From positions 1 through 24,115 of IMG/VR virus record IMGVR_UViG_3300005288_000108: a stretch of 24,115 nt of DNA. One strand, written 5' to 3'. Below, in pieces: positions 7,255-14,781 of the stretch. Under the pieces are notes generated by a model. The model worked only from the letters and a program-made list of their open reading frames with translations. It was not told the origin of the DNA and searched no databases. Source of the stretch: a virus. The position numbers and the translations under genes are program-made. Each line of letters begins with the position of its first letter. Within the stretch, counting starts at the first letter, position 1.

Positions 7255-8243
7255 CCTTTCCGGTAGCGATACGCTTCGAAGCCGGCGGCGGCGAGCGGCA
7301 GGCCTTCTGTCCAGTCGCAACCCGCTGACATCAGTTCGGCCAGGTGTCCGTGGGTGTAGTCGTCGGTGTCCGGCGCTTCGCTGATAATCTCGTCGTGGAC
7401 TGTCAGCACGATTTCGTAACCGGCTTTCTCAATATCCGACATGCGGTAGGCCAACACATCCCGCGCGCTGGCCTGAGTCACGTTCTCCGCCAGCTTGCCC
7501 GAGTAGGTGCGCAGCCGTTCCCATTTTCGGCTGTACTGGTTGATCCCCATGTACGTAATCTGCCCGTCGTCCTCAACACGTGGCGACGGGTAGCACAGAT
7601 ATCGACCGGACGGCAGCATGACGCGCAGCCACGCGCCATCACGGCGGATCTTGTGGCGACGGCATGTCAGTGTGCGACCTGGATTGTTGATCGCGTCGCG
7701 GCAAGCGTTCTCCAGTTCCTTCCAGTAGCTGACAGTCTGCGGGTGTGCTTCACGCCACAGACGCTTAAAAGCTTCGCATACGATGAACGCCGAATCGCTA
7801 AGTCCGTATTGACTTTTGCCTTTACTCAACTGCCATTCGAGGAAGTCTTTCGCCTCCCGCAAAGTGCTATCCGGAATAGCGTTGATCGCCTTATCGGCCA
7901 TGGCTTCCAGGTCGATGTTAAAGGCGAGCGAGAAAGTTATGAACGCACCGACGCCGCCGGCGTAGCCCAAGGCAAGTTCCATCGTCTTGCCGATCTGGCG
8001 CATGTCGCCGTCCACGTCGACAGGATCAATACCGAACGCCTTTGCGTAGGCGAGTTTGTAAAGGTCAAACCCTTCGCCGGCATCGAAGTCACGGAACGCT
8101 TGAAGCTTCCACTCTTCCCCTGCCAGCCAGGCGAGCTTGCGCCCTTCGATGTTGGAAAGGTCGGCCACTACCAGCTTCTTGCCTTTGGGCGCGATCACAC
8201 AGCCGCGTGTAGCACTGCTGCAGGCTTCCATAACGGTTGTCAT
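7251..8243 (-). CDS. Family A DNA polymerase, C-terminal half (palm and fingers)
   Basis: 330 aa carrying all three polymerase motifs: motif A VVADLSNIEGR (D28, E33), motif B RQIGKTMELALGYAGG (R82, K86, Y94) and motif C VHDE (H283-D284-E285). It lacks the 3'-5' exonuclease and thumb, which are encoded by a separate gene upstream (9097-10170). The first residues (MTTVMEACSSATRGC) continue directly from the end of that protein, so the pair equals one normal phage polymerase cut in two. It starts in an ATGA overlap with the methyltransferase stop. Catalytic residues are intact, so a two-subunit enzyme is expected. Confidence 0.9.
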   Translation of the reverse strand: MTTVMEACSSATRGCVIAPKGKKLVVADLSNIEGRKLAWLAGEEWKLQAFRDFDAGEGFDLYKLAYAKAFGIDPVDVDGDMRQIGKTMELALGYAGGVGAFITFSLAFNIDLEAMADKAINAIPDSTLREAKDFLEWQLSKGKSQYGLSDSAFIVCEAFKRLWREAHPQTVSYWKELENACRDAINNPGRTLTCRRHKIRRDGAWLRVMLPSGRYLCYPSPRVEDDGQITYMGINQYSRKWERLRTYSGKLAENVTQASARDVLAYRMSDIEKAGYEIVLTVHDEIISEAPDTDDYTHGHLAELMSAGCDWTEGLPLAAAGFEAYRYRKG

Positions 8244-9100
8244 GCCAGGTCTCCATGAATCGCGGTAGCGATGGAAGCAACGCGTGCCGGGATGAACTCG
8301 GCGTACTCGGGGTTTAACTCACAGAGAACGGCTTTCCGGCCATGTGCCAAGGCTACGCCGGCTGTCGTGCCGCTTCCGCCGAAAGGATCTAGAATTACGC
8401 CTCCTACAGGGCAGCCGGCGAGAATGCACGGCTCGACAAGACGCGCGGAAAAGGAGGCACCATGACCGCTTATCCCTGTTGGGGGGATACTCCATACAGA
8501 GCCTTTTGCGAAATTCGGCAGAGAGGACCTATCAAAATAATATTTCTTAGTTTTGGAAAGAAGAAATACCTGCTCGTGCCTGTTAGGAAGACGATCTTTG
8601 CTTGGCTCGGGCTTGCCGAAATTCTTAGACCAGATGATTTCTTGCCGAAGAAACCATCCGTCTAACCGTAGAGAGAAAGCGACCCTCCATGGTATGCCGA
8701 TAGTGTCCTTCTCTTTTAAGTCTCCATCCACTATCGATAGCCGTGTCAGGCCCATTTTGGTAGCTTCTGCCCACGTAGGTTCCTTAAATCCATTTAACGA
8801 TGGCTGATGACTGGAAGTCCGTATTCGTCGGCGGTTATTCATGGTGTCCCCGAGGTTAAGCCAAAGCGTACCGTCGTCAGCGAGCACGCGGCGGACTTCA
8901 CGGAGCACAGTCACTAGTGCGTTAACGAATTCGTCAGGCGTAGCCTCTAAACCCATTTGGCCGGCGACACCGTAATCGCGCAACCCAAAGTAAGGAGGAC
9001 TCGTGACGCAGCAGTTAACCGACTGATCCGCCATGGTCTTCAGTGAAGTTAGGCAATCGCCGATATGCAATTCGTAAGGCGGCTTCGCAAGCATGTTCAT
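8240..9100 (-). CDS. DNA methyltransferase (N6-adenine or N4-cytosine) inserted between polymerase halves
   Basis: 286-aa amino-methyltransferase. Catalytic motif IV TSPPY is at 33-37 and the AdoMet-binding motif I DPFGGSGTT at 238-246, so the order is IV then I (beta class). The segment between (about 90-200) should contain the target recognition part. The modified base cannot be decided from sequence. The gene overlaps the exonuclease half and the palm half by ATGA on each side. Likely roles: protecting phage DNA from restriction, or being the cargo of an insertion into the polymerase gene. Confidence 0.9.
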   Translation of the reverse strand: MNMLAKPPYELHIGDCLTSLKTMADQSVNCCVTSPPYFGLRDYGVAGQMGLEATPDEFVNALVTVLREVRRVLADDGTLWLNLGDTMNNRRRIRTSSHQPSLNGFKEPTWAEATKMGLTRLSIVDGDLKEKDTIGIPWRVAFSLRLDGWFLRQEIIWSKNFGKPEPSKDRLPNRHEQVFLLSKTKKYYFDRSSLPNFAKGSVWSIPPTGISGHGASFSARLVEPCILAGCPVGGVILDPFGGSGTTAGVALAHGRKAVLCELNPEYAEFIPARVASIATAIHGDLA

Positions 9101-10170
9101 ACCAAATCCTCGGCATCCGCCTTCAAGGCTTCAATCCACTGTTCAATTTCTTTGTTTTTGATCGTAGGCCTGGCAAGATTCTGAGGCTGCCATAGGCGAC
9201 CCGCCCACCGGCCGGTGCGCAACGCGCCACAGAACGCAAGAAGCCCCCGCAGCCTGCCGTCAGCGCTAACCCCGTTCAGAACGCGTTTGTACTTGCTGAC
9301 CGACGTTTTGGAGGCCTGCGCGCGCACGACAAGCAACTCTTTAAGTTCCCACGGCAGATCCTCGTCCGCCAAAGCCTTTTCGATAGTGCTGCCCTTCATG
9401 TCGGCCAGGGCAATGCCGTATTCTCCCAGGATATGCTCAAGCATCCGATCTCGCTGGTTGGCACTGGTCACGGCGCCATCCGTCATTTCGTTGGCCTGCC
9501 TTGATAGTTCCTTCTGCGCACGGTCTGACGCACGAATGGCAGCGTGCGCCAAGTCGAGATCCATCAGCACCCCGCGTTCATTGATGCGCTGGTCGAGGTG
9601 CCACAATTCCTTTTCCGCACCCCGGTAGTTCCAGCGCGGCAGCTTCTTGTAAATCTCGCGCATGGCCTCAATGTCGAGACGCCCGTACTCGCGAAAGGCT
9701 TCCCACTCGACAGGATGCGTTTCGCGAGTAGCGCGCCGGAGGATCTGGTTCTTGGGCCGTGGCTTGCAAAACAACTGGATCAGCGCCTTGCCGGCCTTGT
9801 CCTTAGCCTTGTCCTTCGCGATTCCGAGAATGTCCCCAAGCTTTTCCAAAGCGCCCGGCAAGCTATGCGCCATAGCGCAGACCATCGTATCGAACGTCTC
9901 CTCTACCGGAATCGTGAAGCCAATAGCATGAGTCATTACGGTACGGTCAAACGCCGAATTCTGGATCACCTTTTCGTAAGACGGATCGGCCAGTAGCTCC
10001 ATCAGATCCGACACGTCTTCATCCCCATCGCGAATGATCACTGGCCCATCGCCGACCGCCCACTGCCACATGATGATTTCAGCGCCTTCTGCATAACGGT
10101 GCGTGCCGTTGTTGATCGGCGTTTCGCAGAAGGTTTCTGTGTCAAGGAAAATGCATTTGTCGAGGTTCAT
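9097..10170 (-). CDS. Family A DNA polymerase, N-terminal half (3'-5' exonuclease and thumb)
   Basis: 357 aa. DEDD-type exonuclease motifs are visible: Exo I LDTET (D10, E12), Exo II NSAFDR (D75) and Exo III YGRLD (Y162, D166). A thumb-like helical region follows, and near the end ALRTGRWAGRLWQPQNL (about 316-332), the conserved segment before motif A. It stops at ADAEDLV, just before where intact homologues continue into motif A. The palm is encoded separately at 7251-8243. The proofreading site looks complete. It starts in an ATGA overlap with the upstream helix-turn-helix gene. Confidence 0.9.
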   Translation of the reverse strand: MNLDKCIFLDTETFCETPINNGTHRYAEGAEIIMWQWAVGDGPVIIRDGDEDVSDLMELLADPSYEKVIQNSAFDRTVMTHAIGFTIPVEETFDTMVCAMAHSLPGALEKLGDILGIAKDKAKDKAGKALIQLFCKPRPKNQILRRATRETHPVEWEAFREYGRLDIEAMREIYKKLPRWNYRGAEKELWHLDQRINERGVLMDLDLAHAAIRASDRAQKELSRQANEMTDGAVTSANQRDRMLEHILGEYGIALADMKGSTIEKALADEDLPWELKELLVVRAQASKTSVSKYKRVLNGVSADGRLRGLLAFCGALRTGRWAGRLWQPQNLARPTIKNKEIEQWIEALKADAEDLV

Positions 10171-10682
10171 CGTCCGTGTCCTTGATCAACGTTCTGGCAC
10201 TTCTTTTTCCGTCGCTGCTGCGGCACCGGGCCGCCGCCGATTTCGTAAACCTTTTCCCAGCTCGGCCAGTTGAGGGTGAGGTCGCCGCGTTTCTGCGGAA
10301 CTGAATGGATACGCGGGCGCCCCGGGTGCTTGGAATTCATTTCCACGGTTATGCCGCGGTGCTGGGCCGCCTTCTTCAGCGTGTGCCCGTCGGAATAGCC
10401 TATAACCCGCGCTGCGTACGCCCAGCTTCGCCGTTCCTTAGCCATTCGCTCCAGCGCTTCGCGCAAGTTCTCTCCCGTGTCCCTTAAGTACGCCAAGGCG
10501 CGGGAAGAGGGTTCGAAAGGGTCTTTGCCTGGGTGGCGGGAGAGCAGATGGCAGAAGCCTGGAGGGGAATACCCTAACGCCCTGGCCGTATCGAAACGGG
10601 ACAGACCCTGCTCTGCGAAATCAGACACCAGTTGCCAGAACTCTACGCCCCACCGTGCTTCTACCAATCTTATCCCGGTCAT
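10167..10682 (-). CDS. Putative helix-turn-helix DNA-binding protein
   Basis: 171 aa, basic, with two helix-turn-helix-like stretches: about residues 32-50 (FDTARALGYSPPGFCHLLS) and 88-110 (WAYAARVIGYSDGHTLKKAAQ). The C-terminus is basic (QQRRKKK). It sits directly before the polymerase with ATGA overlaps on both sides. It could be a regulator or replication accessory protein; no family recognised. Confidence 0.6.
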   Translation of the reverse strand: MTGIRLVEARWGVEFWQLVSDFAEQGLSRFDTARALGYSPPGFCHLLSRHPGKDPFEPSSRALAYLRDTGENLREALERMAKERRSWAYAARVIGYSDGHTLKKAAQHRGITVEMNSKHPGRPRIHSVPQKRGDLTLNWPSWEKVYEIGGGPVPQQRRKKKCQNVDQGHGR

Positions 10683-10780
10683 AACTCGACCCTTTCATCC
10701 GCCCAGTGAATAGCCGCGCCGGCAATCAGAGGCACGCCAACGATAAGAATTAAAACGCCGATCACGAAGTACCAAGTCAA
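10679..10780 (-). CDS. 33-aa single-pass membrane protein (TTG start)
   Basis: A short frame beginning with TTG, which overlaps the stop of the upstream gene (TTGA); CAGGAGA lies about 7 nt upstream. It ends in an ATGA overlap with the helix-turn-helix gene. The product is almost all one hydrophobic helix (WYFVIGVLILIVGVPLIAG), then a short charged tail. The overlaps on both sides are the main evidence that it is real. Confidence 0.6.
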   Translation of the reverse strand: MTWYFVIGVLILIVGVPLIAGAAIHWADERVEL

Positions 10781-10929
10781 GTTTGCTTCTCCTGACGTGC
10801 GCGGTAGGCCTTGTTCCAACCATCCGCCCAACGCTTCAGGGAGAAGGAACACTTCTCAGCATCAAACGGGTTCTCGTCGCGCTGCAAGCCTTTCAGGAAG
10901 GCCTCGTAGCCTTGTTCAAACGCTGTCAT
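10777..10929 (-). CDS. Rmf/CrpP-like small protein
   Basis: 50 aa starting MTAFEQGYEAFLKG, then ENPFD and a KRWADGWNKAY end. This matches the short fold shared by ribosome modulation factor and CrpP-like proteins, common in pseudomonad phages. The ATG at 10929 is preceded by GAGGTG; an upstream ATG at 10977 lies inside the preceding gene and lacks support. Function in the phage is unknown; ribosome binding is an analogy only. Confidence 0.55.
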   Translation of the reverse strand: MTAFEQGYEAFLKGLQRDENPFDAEKCSFSLKRWADGWNKAYRARQEKQT

Positions 10930-11062
10930 TGCGCACCTCGAACTGAATTGGGCAGTATGGGGAGTTGAAGTCTTCACCGTACAGAAGCGCGGCTAGACCT
11001 TGCGCAGCGCGCCACGTATGCACCCACTGGACGTAACCGTTAAGAACGATAGGGGTTAGCAT
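10916..11062 (-). CDS. Small hypothetical protein
   Basis: 48-aa frame with AGGAGA about 7 nt before its ATG. It overlaps the next gene's start by 14 bp. Contains a Trp/Tyr-rich segment (NGYVQWVHTWRAAQGLAALLYGEDF). No family recognised. Confidence 0.5.
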   Translation of the reverse strand: MLTPIVLNGYVQWVHTWRAAQGLAALLYGEDFNSPYCPIQFEVRNDSV

Positions 11063-11073
11063 TTTTAGATCTC

Positions 11074-11238
11074 CTAGTCAGCGGCAAAAGCTATGTACTG
11101 AGTCGTGCCCGGCAGAACAAAGCTTTTCTTGAAACCAAAAATATTGATCAAGTCGTCGAGGTAGGCGTACGCGTCATACGCTTCGTCGAAACCCTTGGTC
11201 CGCAGAATCGCTTCATCCCCTCGGCTTAGCGGGTGCAT
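11074..11238 (-). CDS. Small hypothetical protein
   Basis: 54-aa acidic protein preceded by a near-perfect Shine-Dalgarno (AGGAGGTG, 11243-11250). The middle is rich in Asp, Tyr and Ala (DEAYDAYAYLDDL). That strong site is the best evidence that it is translated. Function unknown. Confidence 0.6.
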   Translation of the reverse strand: MHPLSRGDEAILRTKGFDEAYDAYAYLDDLINIFGFKKSFVLPGTTQYIAFAAD

Positions 11239-11248
11239 TCAACACCTC

Positions 11249-11365
11249 CTAAACGATGAACGGATAACGGGATTTGTAGAACCGGGCCGCGTAGAGCGCG
11301 GCGGCGGGTTTGTACCCCTTGGCGCGGAGCTTCTTGTAGCACTGGACGCTGAATGTGATGTTCAT
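11249..11365 (-). CDS. Small basic hypothetical protein
   Basis: 38-aa basic protein (MNITFSVQCYKKLRAKGYKP and onward) with a GAGGA site about 9 nt upstream. It ends within the ribosome binding site of the next gene, which suggests coupling. Function unknown. Confidence 0.5.
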   Translation of the reverse strand: MNITFSVQCYKKLRAKGYKPAAALYAARFYKSRYPFIV

Positions 11366-11366
11366 T

Positions 11367-11579
11367 TTAGTTTTCCTCGCGGATGTTCCAATGGGCAGAT
11401 ACCGCTCGAATAGCCTCGTTAGGCGAATCTGAGCTGTAAGCGGAGGAGACTACGACATCGCAACCTTCGCAGTGGATGCTTGCGCTCCACTTGTCGGCTT
11501 CGGTTTGATCTACAGCCAGTAGCACCACGTCTTCGCTTAGGCAGAAAGGGCATGGTAGGAAAGTGATTAATTCAGCCAT
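11367..11579 (-). CDS. Lar-like restriction alleviation protein
   Basis: 70 aa with the Lar-type zinc-ribbon layout: LPCPFC (C10, C13), then HCEGC (C37, C40), then an A-x-x-x-WN-like end (SAHWNIREEN). Lar of lambdoid prophages reduces EcoKI restriction by modulating the host system; many short homologues occur in phages with unproven function. It is the first gene after a promoter of the shared type (11617-11645). Together with the methyltransferase it suggests an anti-restriction strategy. Confidence 0.7.
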   Translation of the reverse strand: MAELITFLPCPFCLSEDVVLLAVDQTEADKWSASIHCEGCDVVVSSAYSSDSPNEAIRAVSAHWNIREEN

Positions 11580-11616
11580 CTGGCGTTACTCCCTGCTGTT
11601 TGGTTTCGATAGGCCA

Positions 11617-11664
11617 ACTGTACAACGTGTTACTTGTATTGTCTTGCGTATCCCGACGAGCGGT
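11617..11664 (-). promoter_or_regulatory. Leftward promoter with upstream box
   Basis: Minus-strand -35 AAGACA (11640-11645), 17-bp spacer, -10 TACAGT (11617-11622). The spacer contains ACAAGT. A near-dyad TACAAC / CTTGTA lies at 11621-11638. A CCCGACGAGCGGT box (plus-strand reading) at 11652-11664 sits just upstream of the -35. Drives the Lar-like gene and the small-gene/polymerase operon. Confidence 0.7.
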
Positions 11665-11668
11665 CAAC

Positions 11669-11695
11669 AAAAAGCCCGGCTTGCGTCGGGCTTTT
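11669..11695 (-). terminator. Rho-independent terminator
   Basis: AAAAGCCCG and CGGGCTTTT arms around an 8-nt loop, followed on the minus strand by a T run. It closes the transcript of the DUF2800/DUF2815/membrane protein operon, right before the next promoter. It is symmetrical and could work in both directions. Confidence 0.85.
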
Positions 11696-11700
11696 CGAAT

Positions 11701-11716
11701 GGTTATACGGATAACC
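11701..11716. repeat. TTATCC-type dyad, copy 1
   Basis: GGTTATACGGATAACC, an almost perfect 16-bp palindrome between a stop codon and a terminator. Related copies are at 19534-19549 and 23053-23069. Confidence 0.8.
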
Positions 11717-11717
11717 T

Positions 11718-11930
11718 TTATTTACGGACCGACTCGTAGAGCTTGATCAGTAAGAGGCCTACAGCGCACCCGATGAAGAAGCCGAGCACTAACGCTAGGC
11801 CGCCCCAGAACGGCGCTGTGACCCACCACCAGCTCCAGTTGATGAAACCGGTAAGCTTCAGGCCTACGAACAGGACGCCGAGCAAACCGAGTGTTGTAGC
11901 ACCGCTGGAAGAACTCGACGACTTGCTCAT
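11718..11930 (-). CDS. Small two-pass membrane protein
   Basis: 70 aa with a Ser-rich N-terminus and two hydrophobic helices (about 12-28 and 36-62). The segment LGLLGVLFVGLKLTGFINWSWWWVTAPFW matches a phage family labelled transmembrane Fragile-X-F protein in databases, whose function is unknown. It starts in an ATGA overlap with the DUF2815 gene and is followed by a dyad and a terminator. Confidence 0.7.
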   Translation of the reverse strand: MSKSSSSSSGATTLGLLGVLFVGLKLTGFINWSWWWVTAPFWGGLALVLGFFIGCAVGLLLIKLYESVRK

Positions 11931-12475
11931 GCCAGGTCTTCCGCGTCCGCGCCTTCGGCAATCTCTTCGAAGTCGCTGGCGTCTGCGGAGGTGCCGCCGC
12001 CGGAGAACGCTTCCCCGTCCTTCACAAACTGGATACCTTGAAGCTGGGCGTTGACGCGCTTCCCGTATTTATTCTCCTGTGCCCACACGTCAATGATCAC
12101 GTTCACGTAAGAGCCGGAGTACGGTTTGCCGTCTGCGGCCACCAAAGGGCTGCGATCGCGATCCACGACGGTAGGTCGCACAGTGTTGTAGGCGTTGAAG
12201 TACAGGTTGCCTTCGTACCCGGCCAGGGAAGCTTTGCTGTCACCGTTGTGGGTCAGCAGCTTGTCGCCAGCTTTTAGTTCCTTCTTTACCGCACCCCACT
12301 TGTCGCCCCACTTGGCTTTGCCCACTTGGTCGATCACCGCATCGAGGCCGGCGATGCCTGGGTGTGCAGGGTCGAACAGGAAAGCCGCACTGAATTGCAG
12401 GGAACCGCTTTCAGAAGCCTTAGGTTCGAAGATGTTCGGGAAGGAAATGCGGGCGTTTTGGAAAGTATGTTTCAT
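11927..12475 (-). CDS. DUF2815 family ssDNA-binding protein
   Basis: 182 aa beginning with the family signature (TFQNARISFPNIFEPKA), followed by the conserved middle segment around GDSKASLAGYEGNLYFNAYN and a very acidic C-terminal tail (EEIAEGADAEDLA). DUF2815 proteins are phage replication proteins thought to bind ssDNA with an OB-like fold; the acidic tail is typical of SSBs that recruit partners. Neighbours are the DUF2800 nuclease and the polymerase, the usual module. A GAGGA site precedes the ATG. Confidence 0.8.
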   Translation of the reverse strand: MKHTFQNARISFPNIFEPKASESGSLQFSAAFLFDPAHPGIAGLDAVIDQVGKAKWGDKWGAVKKELKAGDKLLTHNGDSKASLAGYEGNLYFNAYNTVRPTVVDRDRSPLVAADGKPYSGSYVNVIIDVWAQENKYGKRVNAQLQGIQFVKDGEAFSGGGTSADASDFEEIAEGADAEDLA

Positions 12476-12511
12476 GGTGAATCCTCAGTATCAGTTTAGG
12501 TTGGGTATTTC

Positions 12512-14068
12512 TTACACGAGATCGTCGAAGTTATCTTCGACAACGGTTTCTTGCTCTACAGCGACAAGCGCTTCAATGACCTGCTCGTTAGCCGTTTTGA
12601 ACTCTTCTACTTCCACCGACAGCTCTTCGAACTGCTCAGCAATCGCCATGCTCAATGCAGGACGCTTATCGCTGGCCGGTGCTACGGATGGCTTGCCATC
12701 GCTACGCCCGATCAATGGCTGGAGCTTGTTCCACTTGCGTGGGTTGGCTTCCTTCAAGACCTTCTCCGCCGTTGTGGGGCTGATCAGCTTGAAGTCGTAC
12801 ATTTGGTCGACCTTCAACCTCATCGCTTTCAATGCGGCTTCTGCTTCCGCCTCGTCCTTCCAGCTACGTGCACCCTGGCGGCCTTCGACCAGCTTGTAAC
12901 GGGCATCGGTGAACTTACCTGCCAGGAGGCGTCGCTCAACTTCAGCGCGTACAGCTTTGGCGAAGCCTTCGATCATATCGGCAGCGTCCATCAGGGTCGC
13001 CAAACGCTCATCGTCAGCCGTAGCTACCGCTTCCGTCGCCGCTTCCAGCGATGGCCGAATGCTTGGTTTCTTGACGACGAAGCAGCTCAAGTCATCGGAA
13101 GTTTCGGCTTCATGGAAACTGATCGCCGCCGGCTTCACGCCGAACGATTGCGCCAAAAGCTTTTCAGCCTGCGGCATTTCTACCTTGACGAATCCTTTTT
13201 CGAGATCCACGAACTCGCCCGCAATTAGCTCCATGGTGTGATCGGTACGCTCGTTGCATGTAGCAGCTCGCTTGCAGAACTTGCACTGCTTCTCCCCGGG
13301 TGTTGCGGGAAGCATTTCGCCTGGCGTGAACGCGATCTCCTTGGACGCTTTGCGGATCAGTTCGATACGCGCATCAAGCTCGGTCCGAGTAATTACGTGT
13401 TCGTCGAAGTGCTGCAAACGCGGCTGCAAGATGTGCAGGTGGATCTGTTCCACTTCACCTACGAAGTCGAACTCCTGCAAACCGGCGTCGGTGTACATTT
13501 CCTGCTGCTCGTTATCGGCGGCGTAAACCTGCACGCCCATGCCCCACTTAAGATCGATCGAGTGCGCAACGCTACCCTTTATGATCCACACGTCAGTGGT
13601 GCCGGTGGCCGGCTCTACTTCGTCTTCGCTGTAGAGATCGCCATTGTCGAAGTCGACATACTGGCCGGCGTCATTCTTGAAGCAAACTGCGCCGGTAACC
13701 TTGTGCCAGTGCTCTCCGGTGATGTGCGCAATGCTCAGCTTCTGTTCGGTGTAGATCGTTGCACCATCTGCGACAGCCCGAACGTAATCCAAAGCCTTCT
13801 GCATTGGGCCGATCATGTCGAGTCCGACCGGGTATTGGCCGGACGTGTGGAACTCGGTTACGCCGTCTTTAACCTGGATGCGCAGACCCTGAAAGTCTTT
13901 TGCGTCCTTATTTTCCAGCAGGCACTGCTCCATCAGGAAATGCGCTGCGGTGCCTTCGTCCGCAAAGCTGCTCGACTGGTCGGGCAACCCGCGTTCCCGA
14001 TGCGGCTTAGCCAAGCAGCGAATAGCTGCTGGCATACCGCTAGGACTTAAGAGTGCATGTGCGCCCAT
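12512..14068 (-). CDS. DUF2800 family Cas4/RecB-like nuclease
   Basis: 518-aa protein of the PD-(D/E)XK superfamily. Visible elements: SPSGMPAAIRC with C18, GTTDVW (D159), IDLKWG (D172, K174), a Q-x-x-x-Y motif (Q188, Y192) and three clustered cysteines C262, C265 and C271. The four cysteines fit an iron-sulfur cluster as in Cas4/AddB nucleases. The protein probably processes DNA ends during replication or recombination. The C-terminal third (from about 340) is helical and lacks recognised motifs. It starts in a TAATG overlap with a 56-aa gene. Confidence 0.8.
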   Translation of the reverse strand: MGAHALLSPSGMPAAIRCLAKPHRERGLPDQSSSFADEGTAAHFLMEQCLLENKDAKDFQGLRIQVKDGVTEFHTSGQYPVGLDMIGPMQKALDYVRAVADGATIYTEQKLSIAHITGEHWHKVTGAVCFKNDAGQYVDFDNGDLYSEDEVEPATGTTDVWIIKGSVAHSIDLKWGMGVQVYAADNEQQEMYTDAGLQEFDFVGEVEQIHLHILQPRLQHFDEHVITRTELDARIELIRKASKEIAFTPGEMLPATPGEKQCKFCKRAATCNERTDHTMELIAGEFVDLEKGFVKVEMPQAEKLLAQSFGVKPAAISFHEAETSDDLSCFVVKKPSIRPSLEAATEAVATADDERLATLMDAADMIEGFAKAVRAEVERRLLAGKFTDARYKLVEGRQGARSWKDEAEAEAALKAMRLKVDQMYDFKLISPTTAEKVLKEANPRKWNKLQPLIGRSDGKPSVAPASDKRPALSMAIAEQFEELSVEVEEFKTANEQVIEALVAVEQETVVEDNFDDLV

Positions 14069-14238
14069 TAGCGTTCACCGTCAAGAAGTGGCAAGTCGCC
14101 AAGCGCTTCACTGAGAAGCTCAAGGAATTCAAAGTTTGTTAGCGAATTGATCTGCCGCTCCGGGTAATCGCCTGTTTCGATTTGCTCTTGGTTAGCGCTG
14201 ACCTCGACGAATCTCACTACCGCCTCTAGAATTTTCAT
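14068..14238 (-). CDS. Small acidic hypothetical protein
   Basis: 56-aa acidic frame that fills the gap between two larger genes. It lies 4 nt downstream of one stop, with GGAGG about 10 nt before the ATG, and ends in a TAATG overlap with the nuclease. Leu/Glu-rich C-terminal helix. Function unknown. Confidence 0.6.
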   Translation of the reverse strand: MKILEAVVRFVEVSANQEQIETGDYPERQINSLTNFEFLELLSEALGDLPLLDGER

Positions 14239-14242
14239 GGCG

Positions 14243-14692
14243 TTAAACCTCCAGTGCCTGCAGATCGGCGTAGACGGCTTCCAGCTTCACCTGATCATTC
14301 ACGGTGCTGAAGTCGTCTTCTTTATCTAGAAGCACTTTGAGGTTCGCAATACCGTGCTTGGCGTTGAGCGCCTTGATCGCGTCACGCTGCGTCGGGGCCA
14401 GTTTGAGCACCAATGCGCGGACTGTTTCGTAAGGTACTGCGGTGAAGTCCGGTACGTCGTCTTTTTCTTCGACAACTTCAGCCTTCGCGGCTGCTTTGGC
14501 GTCGGCGAAAGCTTTTTTGTCTTCAGCCGAAATAACTTCGGTTACGTCTGTGGGTTTGCTGATCTTTTCAGTCTTCGCAGGCTTCTCTGCTGTAGGCGTA
14601 CGGCCGGCTAGGGAGAGGGTCAGCAGCTTGACGGCTTCGGTGTTGGTGTTCAGCGCTTCGATATGCTTTTGGATCAGGGCGTCGATCGACAT
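14243..14692 (-). CDS. Hypothetical protein with charged linker
   Basis: 149 aa. I chose the ATG at 14692 (AAGGAA upstream); a longer start at 14746 would overlap the promoter. It has an N-terminal helix (MSIDALIQKHIEALNTNTEAVKLL), an Ala/Lys/Glu-rich linker (about 30-75), and a C-terminal helical domain (TVRALVLKLAPTQRDAIKALNAKHG, LKVLL). The layout resembles phage proteins encoded beside DUF2800 genes whose function is unknown. First gene after a promoter with a consensus -35. Confidence 0.65.
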   Translation of the reverse strand: MSIDALIQKHIEALNTNTEAVKLLTLSLAGRTPTAEKPAKTEKISKPTDVTEVISAEDKKAFADAKAAAKAEVVEEKDDVPDFTAVPYETVRALVLKLAPTQRDAIKALNAKHGIANLKVLLDKEDDFSTVNDQVKLEAVYADLQALEV

Positions 14693-14727
14693 GTTGCAAG
14701 TTCCTTTTCGGTTAAGGTGTGCCGCAG

Positions 14728-14756
14728 ATGGTAGAGAGCGGCACAAGGTATGTCAA
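14728..14756 (-). promoter_or_regulatory. Leftward promoter before the 149-aa gene
   Basis: Minus-strand TTGACA (14751-14756), a 17-bp spacer and TACCAT (14728-14733). Upstream lies TACAAGCAATAGCAA, nearly identical to a stretch in the 17583-17630 promoter. Confidence 0.65.
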
Positions 14757-14781
14757 GTAGTTTAATTGCTATTGCTTGTAG

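Noticed and set aside
7344-8258. Long plus-strand frame opposite the polymerase palm
   Set aside because: It is antisense to a gene with clear motifs A, B and C, has no recognisable protein character or ribosome site, and arises from codon bias in GC-rich DNA.
13238-14050. Long plus-strand frame opposite the DUF2800 nuclease
   Set aside because: Shadow of a well-supported gene; composition looks like reverse translation of it.
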